DNA of 64,000 nucleotides from Ornithinicoccus sp045032955 (GTDB taxonomy: Bacteria > Actinomycetota > Actinomycetes > Actinomycetales > Dermatophilaceae). The position numbers and the translations under genes were made by a program. Numbering within the stretch: position 1 is the first letter of the stretch; each line of letters opens with the position of its first letter. The stretch is from the NCBI RefSeq assembly GCF_045032955.1, contig NZ_JBJFZU010000002.1:248001-312000 (forward strand), written 5' to 3'. The notes under the pieces were generated by a model. It searched no databases. It was not told the origin of the DNA and saw only the letters and a program-made list of their open reading frames with translations. Below are positions 8,239 to 16,261 of the stretch, piece after piece.

Positions 8239-9860
8239 CGGCGCCCCGGTCGGCGCCGCAGGACCCCCTCGAGGGGGACGGTCCAGATGTCCTCGCCCCG
8301 CGCGCCCCAGCCGACCAGCAGCTGGTTGGCGGCGAGCACCCCGGTCACCGCGGCACGTTCCATCAGTGCGATCGGCCAGTCGACCCGCAGCCCGTCCCCG
8401 GCCAGGACCAACCCCGGGTAGGGGGTCCGCACCGTCAGCCGGTCCCGCCAGGGTCCGGTGCCGACCAGGCCGCAGTCGTCCTCGACGAGCAGCTCCTCGT
8501 GCAGCACGCCCAGTGCTGCGGTCTCCGGATAGACCTCGTGCAGCGAGGCCAGCAGCCGGGACCGCACGAGCTCCACGTCCACCCCGCGCGGGCCGTCCCC
8601 GGCGAGCGCCGGCTCGCGCTCCGGGTCGACGGCGTAGGCGTGCAGCTCCACGACCGACCCGCCGTGCTCGGCCGACCACCGGGCCGCCCCGGCCTCGAAA
8701 CGCTCCAGCACCGTGACGTTGTCCAGCAGGTCGTAGTCGCTGGTGCCGAGGAAGGCCTCCCGCCCGGGCTGCACCGTCCCGTCCAGCCAGAGCCGCAGCA
8801 CCACGAACGGTGGCGCGTTGCGTCCGGCCGCGACCCGGCGGTGCCAGTCCTGCAGCTCGCCCGTGCCGTCACCGGAGGCGTCGTCCAGGACCGCCGACTG
8901 GCCCGGCACGGGCCCGGCGAGCGGCTCCACCAGGGACCGGGTGGCCCGCGGGTCGGTCGCCAGCACCACCGCGTCGGCGGTGAGCTCCTCGTCCTGGCCG
9001 ACGCGCACCCTCCATCCCCCGGCCTCGTCCTGACGCAGCGAGGTGACCCGCTCACCCAGACGCAGCTGCCCGCCCAGGCCCTGCAGGTAGCGCCCGAGCG
9101 GGGCCCACAGCGCGGTGTCGTAGTCGTCGTCCGGGACGTCGAAGAGAAGGCCCTCCGAGCTGCCGGTGAAGTAGGCGTGGAACATCCCGACGAGCTCCCC
9201 GGCGCCGAAGTCGGAGGGGTGCGCGAAGAAGGACCGGGCGAAGACCTCGAGGGCCAGGTGCCGGGCGCCGTCGGGGAACCGCAGCCGGTCCAGGAACGCC
9301 TCGGCGGACTCGCCGTCGTAGCGCTCGTGGCTCTCGGGGTAGGAGACGTTGATCAGCTCGAGCGCGCTGGGCACGTGCACCGACGCCAGCGCCGACACCG
9401 GGAAGGTGGGGCTGCGCACGACGAAGGCCGCGAGGTTGGCCGGCGGTGTGACCGGCAGCGCGGCGAAGGAGTCGGTCAGGCCGTCTCCACGGCGCAGCGG
9501 GTAGTCGGGCACCGGGACCAGGTGCCTCAGCGTCGGGTCGGCACGGCGCAGCAGCGAACGCAGCGTGTAGTACTGACGGAAGAAGGCGTGGAAGCCGCGG
9601 CTCATCGTCCGCCCGTCGGCGGCGGGGGCGCCCAGCGGACGGGACGTGGGCCACGCGCGGACCCGACCGCCGAGCTGCTCGCAGGCCTCGACCAGGGTGA
9701 CCCGCACCCCCCGCTCCAGCAGCACGGTGGCGGCGCCGAGCCCGGCGATGCCACCGCCGACGACCACGACGTGCTGGTCGCCGGTGACCCGGGCGGTGCC
9801 CGGGTCGGCCGGGTGCCGGACGGCGTGCCGGTCACGACCGGGGGGGACGGGGCGGACCAT
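8235..9860 (-). CDS. crtU: Carotene desaturase/methyl-shift enzyme CrtU (isorenieratene synthase type)
   Basis: A 541-residue FAD-dependent oxidoreductase. The dinucleotide motif GGGIAGLGAATVLLERG starts near residue 35 and is followed by RGFHAFFRQYYTLRSLLRR, a hallmark of the CrtU family that turns beta-ionone rings into aromatic phi rings by desaturation and methyl migration. The C-terminal FAD contact is LVLAGDGLRVDWPIALMERA. It starts 9 bases after the CrtT-like methyltransferase and overlaps the P450 start by 4 bases, giving the order crtT-crtU-P450. In Streptomyces the equivalent operon is crtT-crtU-crtY; here crtY is displaced by about 4 kb. Confidence 0.92.
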   Translation of the reverse strand: MVRPVPPGRDRHAVRHPADPGTARVTGDQHVVVVGGGIAGLGAATVLLERGVRVTLVEACEQLGGRVRAWPTSRPLGAPAADGRTMSRGFHAFFRQYYTLRSLLRRADPTLRHLVPVPDYPLRRGDGLTDSFAALPVTPPANLAAFVVRSPTFPVSALASVHVPSALELINVSYPESHERYDGESAEAFLDRLRFPDGARHLALEVFARSFFAHPSDFGAGELVGMFHAYFTGSSEGLLFDVPDDDYDTALWAPLGRYLQGLGGQLRLGERVTSLRQDEAGGWRVRVGQDEELTADAVVLATDPRATRSLVEPLAGPVPGQSAVLDDASGDGTGELQDWHRRVAAGRNAPPFVVLRLWLDGTVQPGREAFLGTSDYDLLDNVTVLERFEAGAARWSAEHGGSVVELHAYAVDPEREPALAGDGPRGVDVELVRSRLLASLHEVYPETAALGVLHEELLVEDDCGLVGTGPWRDRLTVRTPYPGLVLAGDGLRVDWPIALMERAAVTGVLAANQLLVGWGARGEDIWTVPLEGVLRRRPGRR

Positions 9861-9869
9861 GGGGCTCCT

Positions 9870-10592
9870 CTACTCGGGCCGGCGGGCCAGGACGGTGTGC
9901 AGGATCCCGCGCTGCCAGCCGCGGGCTGTGCTCCAGGACGCCTCGCCCAGACCGACCCGCTCCAGCCGACCGGCCAGCTCGTCGGTGCTGTCGTTGTCGA
10001 GGACGCTGCGCCACAGGTAGCGGTAGATCGCCGGGTTGCCGCGCAGCACCACCGCGAGCGGGGTGACCACGGCCCAGCAGACCAGGGTCCACACCGCGGT
10101 CGCGACCTGGTCGCCCTTGACGTGGTAGTCCTGCAGCGCCACCCACCCGCCGGGGCGGACCTGGTCCCGGATCGCGGCGAGGACCTCGTCGCGCTGCTCC
10201 GGCGGCACGTTGCGCAGCAGGTATGCCGCGAACGCCCCGTCCGCGGGTGCCTCCACCTCGCGGTCGGCGACCGCGGGCAGGTCCTGGGCGTAGGCCTGCA
10301 CGAAGCGGACCCCTTCCGGCCAGTCCTTCTCCCGGGCCTGGGTGAGCATCCCGGCCGAGGCGTCCAGGCCGATGACGGTGGCGCCCGGTCCGGCGGCGTC
10401 CAGCACGGCACGGGTGGACAGGCCGGAGCCGCAGCCCAGGTCCCACAGCCGCAGCGGATCGCCGGAGCGTGGACGCACCCGCTCCACCAGCGACCGCGCG
10501 GCGTCGCGCAGGGCGCCGTGGTAGCCGGGGTTGAGCCTGGTCAGCAGGTCGTAGCGTTCCGCGGCGCGGTCGAACTGCTCGGAGAGCTGCAT
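9870..10592 (-). CDS. crtT: SAM-dependent methyltransferase, CrtT-like
   Basis: A 240-residue class I methyltransferase. The SAM motif I is LWDLGCGSGLSTRAVLDAAG near residue 50, with the acidic residue of motif II in VIGLDAS and a post-I region containing LLRNVPPEQRDEVLAAI. It leads the crtT-crtU-P450 operon, as CrtT does in Streptomyces isorenieratene clusters, and this position is the main basis for the name. The ATG at 10592 (MQLSEQFDRAAERYD) is preferred because a TACGCT -10 box lies exactly 6 bases upstream, predicting a leaderless mRNA. The acceptor of CrtT is not well established. Confidence 0.82.
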   Translation of the reverse strand: MQLSEQFDRAAERYDLLTRLNPGYHGALRDAARSLVERVRPRSGDPLRLWDLGCGSGLSTRAVLDAAGPGATVIGLDASAGMLTQAREKDWPEGVRFVQAYAQDLPAVADREVEAPADGAFAAYLLRNVPPEQRDEVLAAIRDQVRPGGWVALQDYHVKGDQVATAVWTLVCWAVVTPLAVVLRGNPAIYRYLWRSVLDNDSTDELAGRLERVGLGEASWSTARGWQRGILHTVLARRPE

Positions 10593-10598
10593 ACCCTC

Positions 10599-10604
10599 AG
10601 CGTA
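10599..10604 (-). promoter_or_regulatory. Predicted -10 box of the crtT-crtU-P450 operon
   Basis: TACGCT on the minus strand fits the actinobacterial TANNNT -10 element and ends 6 bases before the crtT ATG, so transcription would begin at or next to the start codon. No convincing -35 is seen. Confidence 0.5.
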
Positions 10605-10684
10605 GTCCGGGCCGCGAGGCCCCCGGCACCGTGTGCACGCCGGACGCACGACAGATGTCATACGGGTCGACCAGCAGGTCCGCC

Positions 10685-10690
10685 TAGGTT
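10685..10690 (+). promoter_or_regulatory. Predicted -10 box of the ABC-2 exporter operon
   Basis: TAGGTT fits TANNNT and ends 6 bases before the ATG at 10697, predicting a leaderless transcript. It is divergent from the crtT promoter within a roughly 100-base intergenic region. Confidence 0.5.
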
Positions 10691-10696
10691 GGGGGT

Positions 10697-11641
10697 ATGC
10701 CGAGCACCCCCGCCCTCGAGGCCCGCGGCCTGGTCCGCCGGTTCGGGACCGTCACCGCCGTCGACGACGTCAGCCTGAGCATCGGGGCCGGCGAGACGGT
10801 GGGCCTGCTCGGCCCCAACGGGGCCGGCAAGACGACCGCGATCTCGATGATGGCCGGCCTGCTGCGCCCCGACGCGGGCACCGTGCAGGTGGCCGGGGAG
10901 TCGATGCTGGACGCGCCGCTGCGGGCCAAGCGGCACCTGGGTCTGGTCCCGCAGGAGCTGGCGATCTACCCCGAGCTCTCGGCCCGGGACAACCTGCGCT
11001 TCTTCGGGCGGCTGCAGGGGCTGGGGCGCGGTGAGCTCACCCACCGGGTCGGCGAGGTGCTGGAGACGGTGGGGCTGGGTGAGCGGGCCACCGGGGCGTC
11101 GAAGAACTTCTCCGGCGGCATGAAGCGGCGCCTCAACATCGCCATCGGCCTGCTGCACCGCCCCACCCTGCTCATCCTGGACGAGCCCACGGTGGGGGTG
11201 GACCCGCAGTCCCGCAACGCGATCCTGGAGTCGGTGGAGGCGCTCACCGACCAGGGCATGGCGGTGCTCTACACCACGCACTACATGGAGGAGGCGCAGC
11301 GGCTCTGCGACCGGATCGCGATCATGGACGAGGGCCGGGTGCGGGCCGCGGGCACCCAGGACGAGCTGGTCGAGAGCAGCGGGCGGGTCGACACCATCGC
11401 GCTGCGCGGCGGCGGTGACCTGGACGTGGCGGCCACGGCGGTGCGCGCCCTGCCCGCCGTGCAGCAGGTCGTGCGTGACGGGGAGACGCTGCGGCTGACG
11501 GTGCCCCGGGCCGCCGGGTCCATCGCCGAGATCGTGAGCGTCGTCTCCGGGGCCGGGATGCGGCTGACCGACGTGCAGGTCGCCCGGCCCGACCTGGAGT
11601 CGGTCTTCCTGCAGATGACCGGGAAGGCGCTGAGGGACTGA
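10697..11641 (+). CDS. ABC-2 exporter ATP-binding protein
   Basis: A 314-residue nucleotide-binding subunit of an ABC-2 type exporter (CcmA/DrrA-like). Walker A GPNGAGKTT is near residue 40, the Q-loop is in LVPQELAIYPELS, the signature FSGGMKRRLNIA is near residue 138, Walker B LLILDEPTVGVD near 158, and the switch His is in YTTHYMEEAQ. A C-terminal extension of about 90 residues is typical of drug-exporter ATPases. It overlaps the first permease by one base (TGATG). The operon interrupts the carotenoid genes, so its substrate could be a carotenoid-linked lipid or an unrelated drug; sequence does not decide. Confidence 0.93.
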   Translation: MPSTPALEARGLVRRFGTVTAVDDVSLSIGAGETVGLLGPNGAGKTTAISMMAGLLRPDAGTVQVAGESMLDAPLRAKRHLGLVPQELAIYPELSARDNLRFFGRLQGLGRGELTHRVGEVLETVGLGERATGASKNFSGGMKRRLNIAIGLLHRPTLLILDEPTVGVDPQSRNAILESVEALTDQGMAVLYTTHYMEEAQRLCDRIAIMDEGRVRAAGTQDELVESSGRVDTIALRGGGDLDVAATAVRALPAVQQVVRDGETLRLTVPRAAGSIAEIVSVVSGAGMRLTDVQVARPDLESVFLQMTGKALRD

Positions 11642-12840
11642 TGCGCGCCCTCCTCACCCTGGTCGGCCACGACCTGCGCCAGCACCTGCGGGACCGCTCG
11701 ATGCTGCTCTTCGCGGTGGTCATCCCGCTGTCGCTGGCCTTCGTCTTCAGCCTGGCCTTCTCCGGCATCGAGGACGTCGCGCTCGACCCGGTGACCGTCG
11801 CGGTCTCCGCGGCCGAGGAGGACGAGGCGGCCCAGGCCGTGGTCGCGACCCTGGAGGGCCTGCCCGAGCAGGGGGTCGAGGCCGATGTCCGGCGGGTCCC
11901 GCTCGCCCAGCAGGACGAGGTCGCGGCACAGGTCGAGGACGGCACCGCCGGGGTGGGGGTGGTGCTCCCCGAGGGCTTCGGGGTGGCCCTGTCCGCCGGG
12001 GACGGGACCGCCGGGGTCACCGTCCGGCTCGGCCCCGACGCCGGGCTGTCCGGCGACGTCGTCGCCTCGCTGGTCGCCTCGACCGTGGCCCGGATGGACG
12101 CGGACGCCGCCGCGCTCGCCCTCGCAGCCGGGTCCGGGGAGGGGGCCGGGCTCACCGGCGCCCAGGTGGACGCGCTCGCCGCCGAGCTGGCCGGGTCCCG
12201 GCCCGAGGTGGAACGAACCGGCGCCCGGGTCAGCGGGGAGAGCCTGTCGCTGAGCTCGGGCATCGTGGCCGGCCAGGCCGGGATGTTCCTCTTCTTCACC
12301 GTCGGCTTCGCCGTGCTCACCCTGCTGACCGAGCGGGAGTGGGGCACCCTGGGCAGGGTGCGGACGATGCCGCTGCCCCGCTGGATGGTGCCGGTGTCCA
12401 AGGCGCTGGTCGCGCTGCTGCTGGGGGTCACCTCGACCACGGTCATCCTGCTGGCCGGAGCGTTCCTGCTGGACGGGGTGAGCTTCGGCAGCTGGCCGGT
12501 GGTGCTGCTGCTGGTCGTGGCGGTGGTGGCGGCCGCGACCTCGGTGATGTTCATCATCCTGCGGGTCGCGGCGACCTCGGAGCAGGCCAGCCTGGCGATG
12601 TCGGTCATCGCGCTCACCCTCGGCGTCAGCGGCGGCAGCTTCTTCACCGTCCCCACCGAGGGCTGGGTCGGTCGGCTGCTGACGGTGAACCCGGTGGCCG
12701 CGCTGATCCGCGGACTGGGCATCACCTCGGGCGGTGGCGGCGCGGCGGCGCTGGCCCCGGTGCTGCTCACGCTGCTGGCCTTCACCGCCGGGGCGCTCCT
12801 GGTGGCGCGGCTGCTCCCGGCCCGCAGGGACGCGCTGTGA
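11641..12840 (+). CDS. ABC-2 exporter permease 1
   Basis: A 399-residue membrane subunit. It begins with one hydrophobic segment (residues about 20-40), continues with a roughly 180-residue polar extracytoplasmic domain rich in Asp, Val and Ala, and ends with about five membrane segments (FLFFTVGFAVLTLL onward). This is the ABC-2 permease (YhgE/NatB-like) layout. The TEREWGTLGRVRTMPLPRW coupling region lies after the second helix. It overlaps the second permease by 4 bases, and the two probably form a heterodimer with the upstream ATPase. Confidence 0.88.
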   Translation: MRALLTLVGHDLRQHLRDRSMLLFAVVIPLSLAFVFSLAFSGIEDVALDPVTVAVSAAEEDEAAQAVVATLEGLPEQGVEADVRRVPLAQQDEVAAQVEDGTAGVGVVLPEGFGVALSAGDGTAGVTVRLGPDAGLSGDVVASLVASTVARMDADAAALALAAGSGEGAGLTGAQVDALAAELAGSRPEVERTGARVSGESLSLSSGIVAGQAGMFLFFTVGFAVLTLLTEREWGTLGRVRTMPLPRWMVPVSKALVALLLGVTSTTVILLAGAFLLDGVSFGSWPVVLLLVVAVVAAATSVMFIILRVAATSEQASLAMSVIALTLGVSGGSFFTVPTEGWVGRLLTVNPVAALIRGLGITSGGGGAAALAPVLLTLLAFTAGALLVARLLPARRDAL

Positions 12841-13991
12841 GGGCCGCCCTCGCGCTCGGGGCGCTGGAGCTGCGCCGTTTCCTGGCCGACAGGTTCAACC
12901 TGTTCTTCGTCTTCGTCCTGCCGCTGATGCTGGTCGGCGTGCTGGGTCTGCAGGCCGGTGGAGCGCCGTCGCCACAGCTGGCGCTCGCCCCTGGCGCCGA
13001 CGGGGCGGCCGGTGAGGAGGTGCTCGACCAGCTCCAGGACCGGGCCGAGGAGGCAGGGCTGGAGGTCACGGCATACCCGGACCGGGCGGAGCTGGAGGCG
13101 GCCGTCGGCGCGGGCTCCGGCGGCGTGGACGTCGGGGCCGTGCTGCTCGGCACCGATCCGCTGCGGCTCGAGCTGGTCTCGGTGGGTGACCCTGACCCGC
13201 TCACCGCGCAGCTCGTCCAGGGCGCCGCCGACGAGCTCTCGGTGCAGCGCCAGCGGGTGGCCGACCTGACCGATGCCGGGGTAGACCCCGGCGTCGCCGA
13301 GGACGCCGCCGCCGGGCCACCCGGCTGGGAGCCGGTGGGGGTGGAGGTCGTCGGTGAGGTCCCGGGGGAGGCGGGCATCGCCGGAGCCACCCGGTTCGAG
13401 CTGGGCGCCACCGGACAGCTGCTGCTCTTCGTCTTCCTGAACACGCTGGGCGCCTCGGCCGCGATGATCCAGGCGCGCCGCAGCGGCGCCGTCCGGCGGG
13501 CGCTCGCGGCGCCGGTGACCCCGGGTCAGACGGTCGCCGGCCTGGCCCTGGGACGGCTGGTCATCGCCCTCTTCCAGGCCGGCTGGATCATCGGGATGTC
13601 CAGCCTGCTGTTCGGGGTCGGCTGGGGGTCGCTGCCCGCCGTGCTCGTCGTGGTGGCGGTCTTCGGGCTCGTCGCCGCCGGGTTGGCCCTGGTGGTCGGG
13701 GTGCTGGTCGACGCCGAGGGACCGGCCAGCGGGCTGTCCGTCGGCGCCGGCCTGGTGCTCGGGGCGCTCGGCGGCTGCATGGTGCCGCTGGAGTTCTTCC
13801 CGGACGGTCTGCGACGGGTCGCGATGCTGACCCCGCACGCCTGGGGCTACGAGGCGCTCGCGGCGATCCAGCGCGAGGGGGCTGGCGTGCTGGACGTGCT
13901 GCCCCAGGTGGGGGTGCTGGCCGCGATGGCGCTCGCGGTGCTCGGGGCCGGGGCCTGGTTGCTGCGCCGGAGCCTCGAACGCTCCATGTGA
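12837..13991 (+). CDS. ABC-2 exporter permease 2
   Basis: A 384-residue partner permease with the same plan as its neighbour: an N-terminal membrane helix after LELRRFLADRFNL, an extracytoplasmic domain of about 170 residues, and five or six C-terminal helices ending with HAWGYEALAAIQREG, the conserved segment of ABC-2 permeases. GTG 12837 is used because it overlaps the stop of permease 1; the frame is open further upstream only as a shadow. The gene ends 28 bases before the end of crtY on the other strand. Confidence 0.87.
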   Translation: MRAALALGALELRRFLADRFNLFFVFVLPLMLVGVLGLQAGGAPSPQLALAPGADGAAGEEVLDQLQDRAEEAGLEVTAYPDRAELEAAVGAGSGGVDVGAVLLGTDPLRLELVSVGDPDPLTAQLVQGAADELSVQRQRVADLTDAGVDPGVAEDAAAGPPGWEPVGVEVVGEVPGEAGIAGATRFELGATGQLLLFVFLNTLGASAAMIQARRSGAVRRALAAPVTPGQTVAGLALGRLVIALFQAGWIIGMSSLLFGVGWGSLPAVLVVVAVFGLVAAGLALVVGVLVDAEGPASGLSVGAGLVLGALGGCMVPLEFFPDGLRRVAMLTPHAWGYEALAAIQREGAGVLDVLPQVGVLAAMALAVLGAGAWLLRRSLERSM

Positions 13992-14019
13992 CCGGGACCG
14001 TGGCCCCGGTGCGGTGGGT

Positions 14020-15237
14020 TCAGGGTCCGAGGGTGGCGCGGGCCAGGTCGGCCCGGGACCGGTTCGGCATCCGGGCGAACATCCCCCACATGGCGCCCGC
14101 CAGCTCCCCTGCCCCGGCCTCCCGGGACCAGAATGCCCGTTGCCGCTCCACGGGTAGCTGGCCGAAGGCGTCGAAGAGGTCGAGGGTGCCCTCCACCCGC
14201 AACCGCAGCAACGCGCGCAGGCCAGCCTCGCGCAGCAGGTCGGAGGCCTCCGGCGGATCGACCCGCGTCGGGACGGCACCGGTGGCCAGGAGCCCGGCCA
14301 ACCGGTCGGCGGTCAGCAGCGCGTGTGCCACCGAGTAGCCGGTGACCACGTTCGCTCCCCGACCTCCGGTGCCCACCGCCAGCACCCCGTCCGGGGCCGG
14401 GCGCGACCGCCCCCGCATCGGGATCCGGACCACTTCCCGTCGGATCGGGTCGTCGACGACGCCGGCGGGCAGGCCGCGGTGCAGCAGGCGCCGCCGCAGC
14501 CGCGCGCGCAGCACCGGGATCGGCAGCCCGGGGGCCGCGGCCAGGCAGGTCTCCTCGAGCAGCACCTCGTCCCCGCCCAGGGGTATGCCGTAGAGGAACG
14601 TCGCCCGGGCCCGTGCGGTCGGCGGCTCGTCCGGGTGGTGGCCGGTCTCGCCGCTCCCGTCGGTCCCGGTACCCGTGCGGCGCCCCGTGTGGTCGGTGCG
14701 CCAGTCCATCAGCAGCCCCTCCGCACCGTCCAGGGCGGCGGCGGCCTCGGCGGCCGGGACGACGATGCCGTAGGCCGTCTGGGCGGGGGACGGGTCGTCC
14801 TGAGGTCCTTCCGGCCGCCGGCCACCCAGCGGCCGTGCCCCGCGGGCGTCGACGACCACCCCGGCCTCCCGGCGCAGGGCGCTGACCTGCTCGTCGTCCA
14901 GCCGTCCGGCGCGGACCTCGACCCCCGCCAGCGGGAGGGCACGCTGGACCGCCGCGTTGTCGAGCACCGCGTACTCGCGCGGCAGCACGTGCCTGCCACG
15001 GGCCCGCAGCTCCGGCCGCAGGACCGCGGAACGGACGACGTCCGGCGGCAGCGACCCGAGCTGCTCGGCCCAGACCCCGTAGGTGGGTGTCCACGGCGCC
15101 TCCGGACGGGGGTCGACCACCAGCACGGACAGGCCGAGGGCGTCGCAGCGTGAGGCCAGGGCCCGCCCGGCCGGCCCGAGACCGACGACGGCCACGTCGT
15201 GGCGGACGGTGCGCGAGGGCCGCGGTGCGGAGGACAT
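14020..15237 (-). CDS. crtY: Lycopene cyclase CrtY
   Basis: A 405-residue flavoprotein of the CrtY/CrtL family that cyclises lycopene ends to beta-ionone rings, the substrate of CrtU. The N-terminal dinucleotide motif is VVGLGPAGRALASRC; FLYGIPLGGDEVLLEETCL near the middle and GTGGRGANVVTGYSVAHAL in the C-terminal third are characteristic family segments. A low-complexity insertion rich in Thr, Gly and Asp lies at about residues 200-220. The ATG at 15237 is the natural start; the frame runs on upstream into the next gene's shadow. It is separated from crtT-crtU by the ABC exporter, and nothing near it looks like a shared promoter with them. Confidence 0.9.
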   Translation of the reverse strand: MSSAPRPSRTVRHDVAVVGLGPAGRALASRCDALGLSVLVVDPRPEAPWTPTYGVWAEQLGSLPPDVVRSAVLRPELRARGRHVLPREYAVLDNAAVQRALPLAGVEVRAGRLDDEQVSALRREAGVVVDARGARPLGGRRPEGPQDDPSPAQTAYGIVVPAAEAAAALDGAEGLLMDWRTDHTGRRTGTGTDGSGETGHHPDEPPTARARATFLYGIPLGGDEVLLEETCLAAAPGLPIPVLRARLRRRLLHRGLPAGVVDDPIRREVVRIPMRGRSRPAPDGVLAVGTGGRGANVVTGYSVAHALLTADRLAGLLATGAVPTRVDPPEASDLLREAGLRALLRLRVEGTLDLFDAFGQLPVERQRAFWSREAGAGELAGAMWGMFARMPNRSRADLARATLGP

Positions 15238-15300
15238 GGGCGCATTCTCGCAGCGCCCGGTGACCGCGTCCTCGTACCAGGGGGTAGCGGGCGGCGCATG

Positions 15301-15306
15301 TACGCT
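15301..15306 (+). promoter_or_regulatory. Predicted -10 box of the lipoprotein gene
   Basis: TACGCT fits TANNNT and lies about 100 bases before the lipoprotein ATG, which would leave a 5' leader of roughly 90 bases. It is the best promoter-like element in the divergent region after crtY. Confidence 0.35.
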
Positions 15307-15403
15307 GGGAGTGCGCCGCGACGCGGGGAGCCAGTGTCCCGGGGACGCACCGTGCAACGGGGGGTCTGGCGCATCCACGGCATACCGAAGGGCAGTTCTT
15401 CCG

Positions 15404-16261
15404 ATGATCCAGCGCAACCGCATCACCACCCTCGCCTTCGCCGGCGCCCTCGCATTCGGCCTGAGCGCCTGCGGCGGCGACGACGAGCCGGAGGCGACGG
15501 CCCCGGCACAGACCGGGTCCGACGCGGCCGGGGACGGCGCCGAGGAGAGCGCCGACGCCGGTTCCGGTGACATGACCCAGGAGACCGAGGGCGACGACAT
15601 GGCGGAGGAGACCGCCGAGGAGACCGAGGAGGCCCCGGTCGCCGACGGTGACGTGCCGCCGCTGGAGGACATCTGGTCCGACGTCATCGAGAACGCCAAC
15701 TCGGCCGAGTCGATGACCGCCACCATCTCCGGCTCGGACGGCACGATGGCCATCGACGCCACCCTGACCGGGCAGCTCGACGACTCCAACTTCCAGGTGG
15801 ACGCCACCATCGACGACGGCGAGGTCTCGATCATCGCCGACGGCGAGACCTACTACATCAACGGTGACGAGGGCTTCTGGGGGATGGCCGGGGCGCCGGA
15901 CGCCGGGTCCTTCGCCGGTCAGTGGATCGAGGCGCCGGCCGAGATGGGCATCGGCGACACCTTCTCGCTGTCCTCCCTGTGGAGCGACTTCTTCGCCGAG
16001 GTCCCGCAGGACGGCTCGGACCTGCAGACCTCCACCGCCGAGCTGAGCGACCTGGACGGCGTCGAGGCCTACCACTACGTCATCGACGGCCAGGACGCCG
16101 AGGTCTGGGTGTCCGCGGACGGCGAGCAGAACCTGCTGCGGGTGCTCATCGGCGAGGGCCAGGAGCAGGACATCGAGCTGACCGTCTCCGACTGGAACGA
16201 GACCGAGCCGGTGGAGCCGCCGGAGGACGCCGTGCCCGCCGAGGAGCTCATGGGCGGCTGA
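15404..16261 (+). CDS. LppX/LprAFG-like lipoprotein
   Basis: A 285-residue secreted lipoprotein. Residues 1-20 are a signal peptide with lipobox LSAC, giving a lipidated Cys. A strongly acidic Glu/Asp/Ala linker (about residues 25-75) follows. The mature domain alternates beta-strand-like segments (ATISGSDGTMAIDATL, FQVDATIDDGEVSIIAD, ETYYINGDEGFW) as in the LppX/LprG lipid-binding fold, whose members shuttle lipids in the cell envelope. Identification rests on this pattern, so the family is probable rather than certain. Its end overlaps by 14 bases, tail to tail, the end of the ABC exporter on the other strand. Confidence 0.75.
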   Translation: MIQRNRITTLAFAGALAFGLSACGGDDEPEATAPAQTGSDAAGDGAEESADAGSGDMTQETEGDDMAEETAEETEEAPVADGDVPPLEDIWSDVIENANSAESMTATISGSDGTMAIDATLTGQLDDSNFQVDATIDDGEVSIIADGETYYINGDEGFWGMAGAPDAGSFAGQWIEAPAEMGIGDTFSLSSLWSDFFAEVPQDGSDLQTSTAELSDLDGVEAYHYVIDGQDAEVWVSADGEQNLLRVLIGEGQEQDIELTVSDWNETEPVEPPEDAVPAEELMGG

